Shown here one piece after another: positions 28,300 through 28,486 of a DNA stretch of 28,486 nucleotides; position 1 is the stretch's first letter, and each line of letters starts with the position of its first letter. The stretch is from contig BFEA01000021.1 in assembly GCA_003427395.1 (NCBI GenBank), positions 123,773-152,258 of the forward strand. The letters are read 5' to 3'. Position numbers and translations under genes: made by a program. This stretch comes from Chara braunii. Lineage: Eukaryota > Streptophyta > Charophyceae > Charales > Characeae. The notes beneath the pieces were generated by a model, which saw nothing but the letters and a program-made list of their open reading frames with translations, was not told where the DNA came from and ran no database searches.

Positions 28300-28304
<5 letters not shown>

Positions 28305-28486
28305 TTGGGGTATATGTAGTGAGCGGCCTCGGAGGCGGGGAGGAGGAGGGGAGGAAAACCGAAGTCTTCGGTCAGATGGAGAGGGTGGGTGGGTGGGCAG
28401 GAGGAGGAGAGATGATTTCCCTAGTAGAGGTAGAGGCTGCATGCTATACCTAAGTCGTGTAGGGTAGAGTACATAGAAGGGGGGGG

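Overview
The window reads as nuclear DNA of a green-lineage (streptophyte) eukaryote. Two signs support this: the U6-derived sequences carry the plant-type U6 3' end, and the only convincing protein gene is a plant-specific DYRK (DYRKP-type) kinase with an LisH-like N-terminus. The density of repeats, microsatellites and small inserts, together with a low-complexity E/D/G-rich protein, would fit a large charophyte genome such as Chara. That genus-level guess is inference only.

Layout. Positions 1-23,100 are intergenic and hold no convincing protein gene. They contain nested terminal-inverted-repeat elements (192-704), an array of short hairpins with one conserved loop and co-varying stems (2522-3156), CAG/CAA-rich and diverged-repeat DNA (3868-6190), a U6 snRNA pseudogene on the minus strand whose catalytic-core segment is tandemly triplicated (6194-6358), a hairpin-dense stretch (6470-10,630), a tandem repeat (11,065-11,322), tRNA/SINE-like units with a second U6 fragment (12,379-13,480), and several tandem duplications and microsatellites (14,796-17,170), including an N gap inside a (GA)n tract. 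A strongly AT-rich domain (17,170-20,560) carries three related inverted-repeat transposons, two of them with near-perfect 8-bp target duplications (hAT-like). Foldback elements follow: one at 20,566-20,808 and a nest at 21,706-23,009.

Positions 23,200-28,486 are GC/CpG-richer and hold the kinase gene: an upstream region with several ACGT-core sites and CT/TCC tracts, an uninterrupted 1223-codon reading frame (24,554-28,225), and a (GA)n tract just after the stop codon. No second gene is available for a pathway argument. The main interest lies in the structured repeats: the co-varying hairpin array, the triplicated U6 core, a four-copy ATACCC hairpin family and the nested foldbacks.
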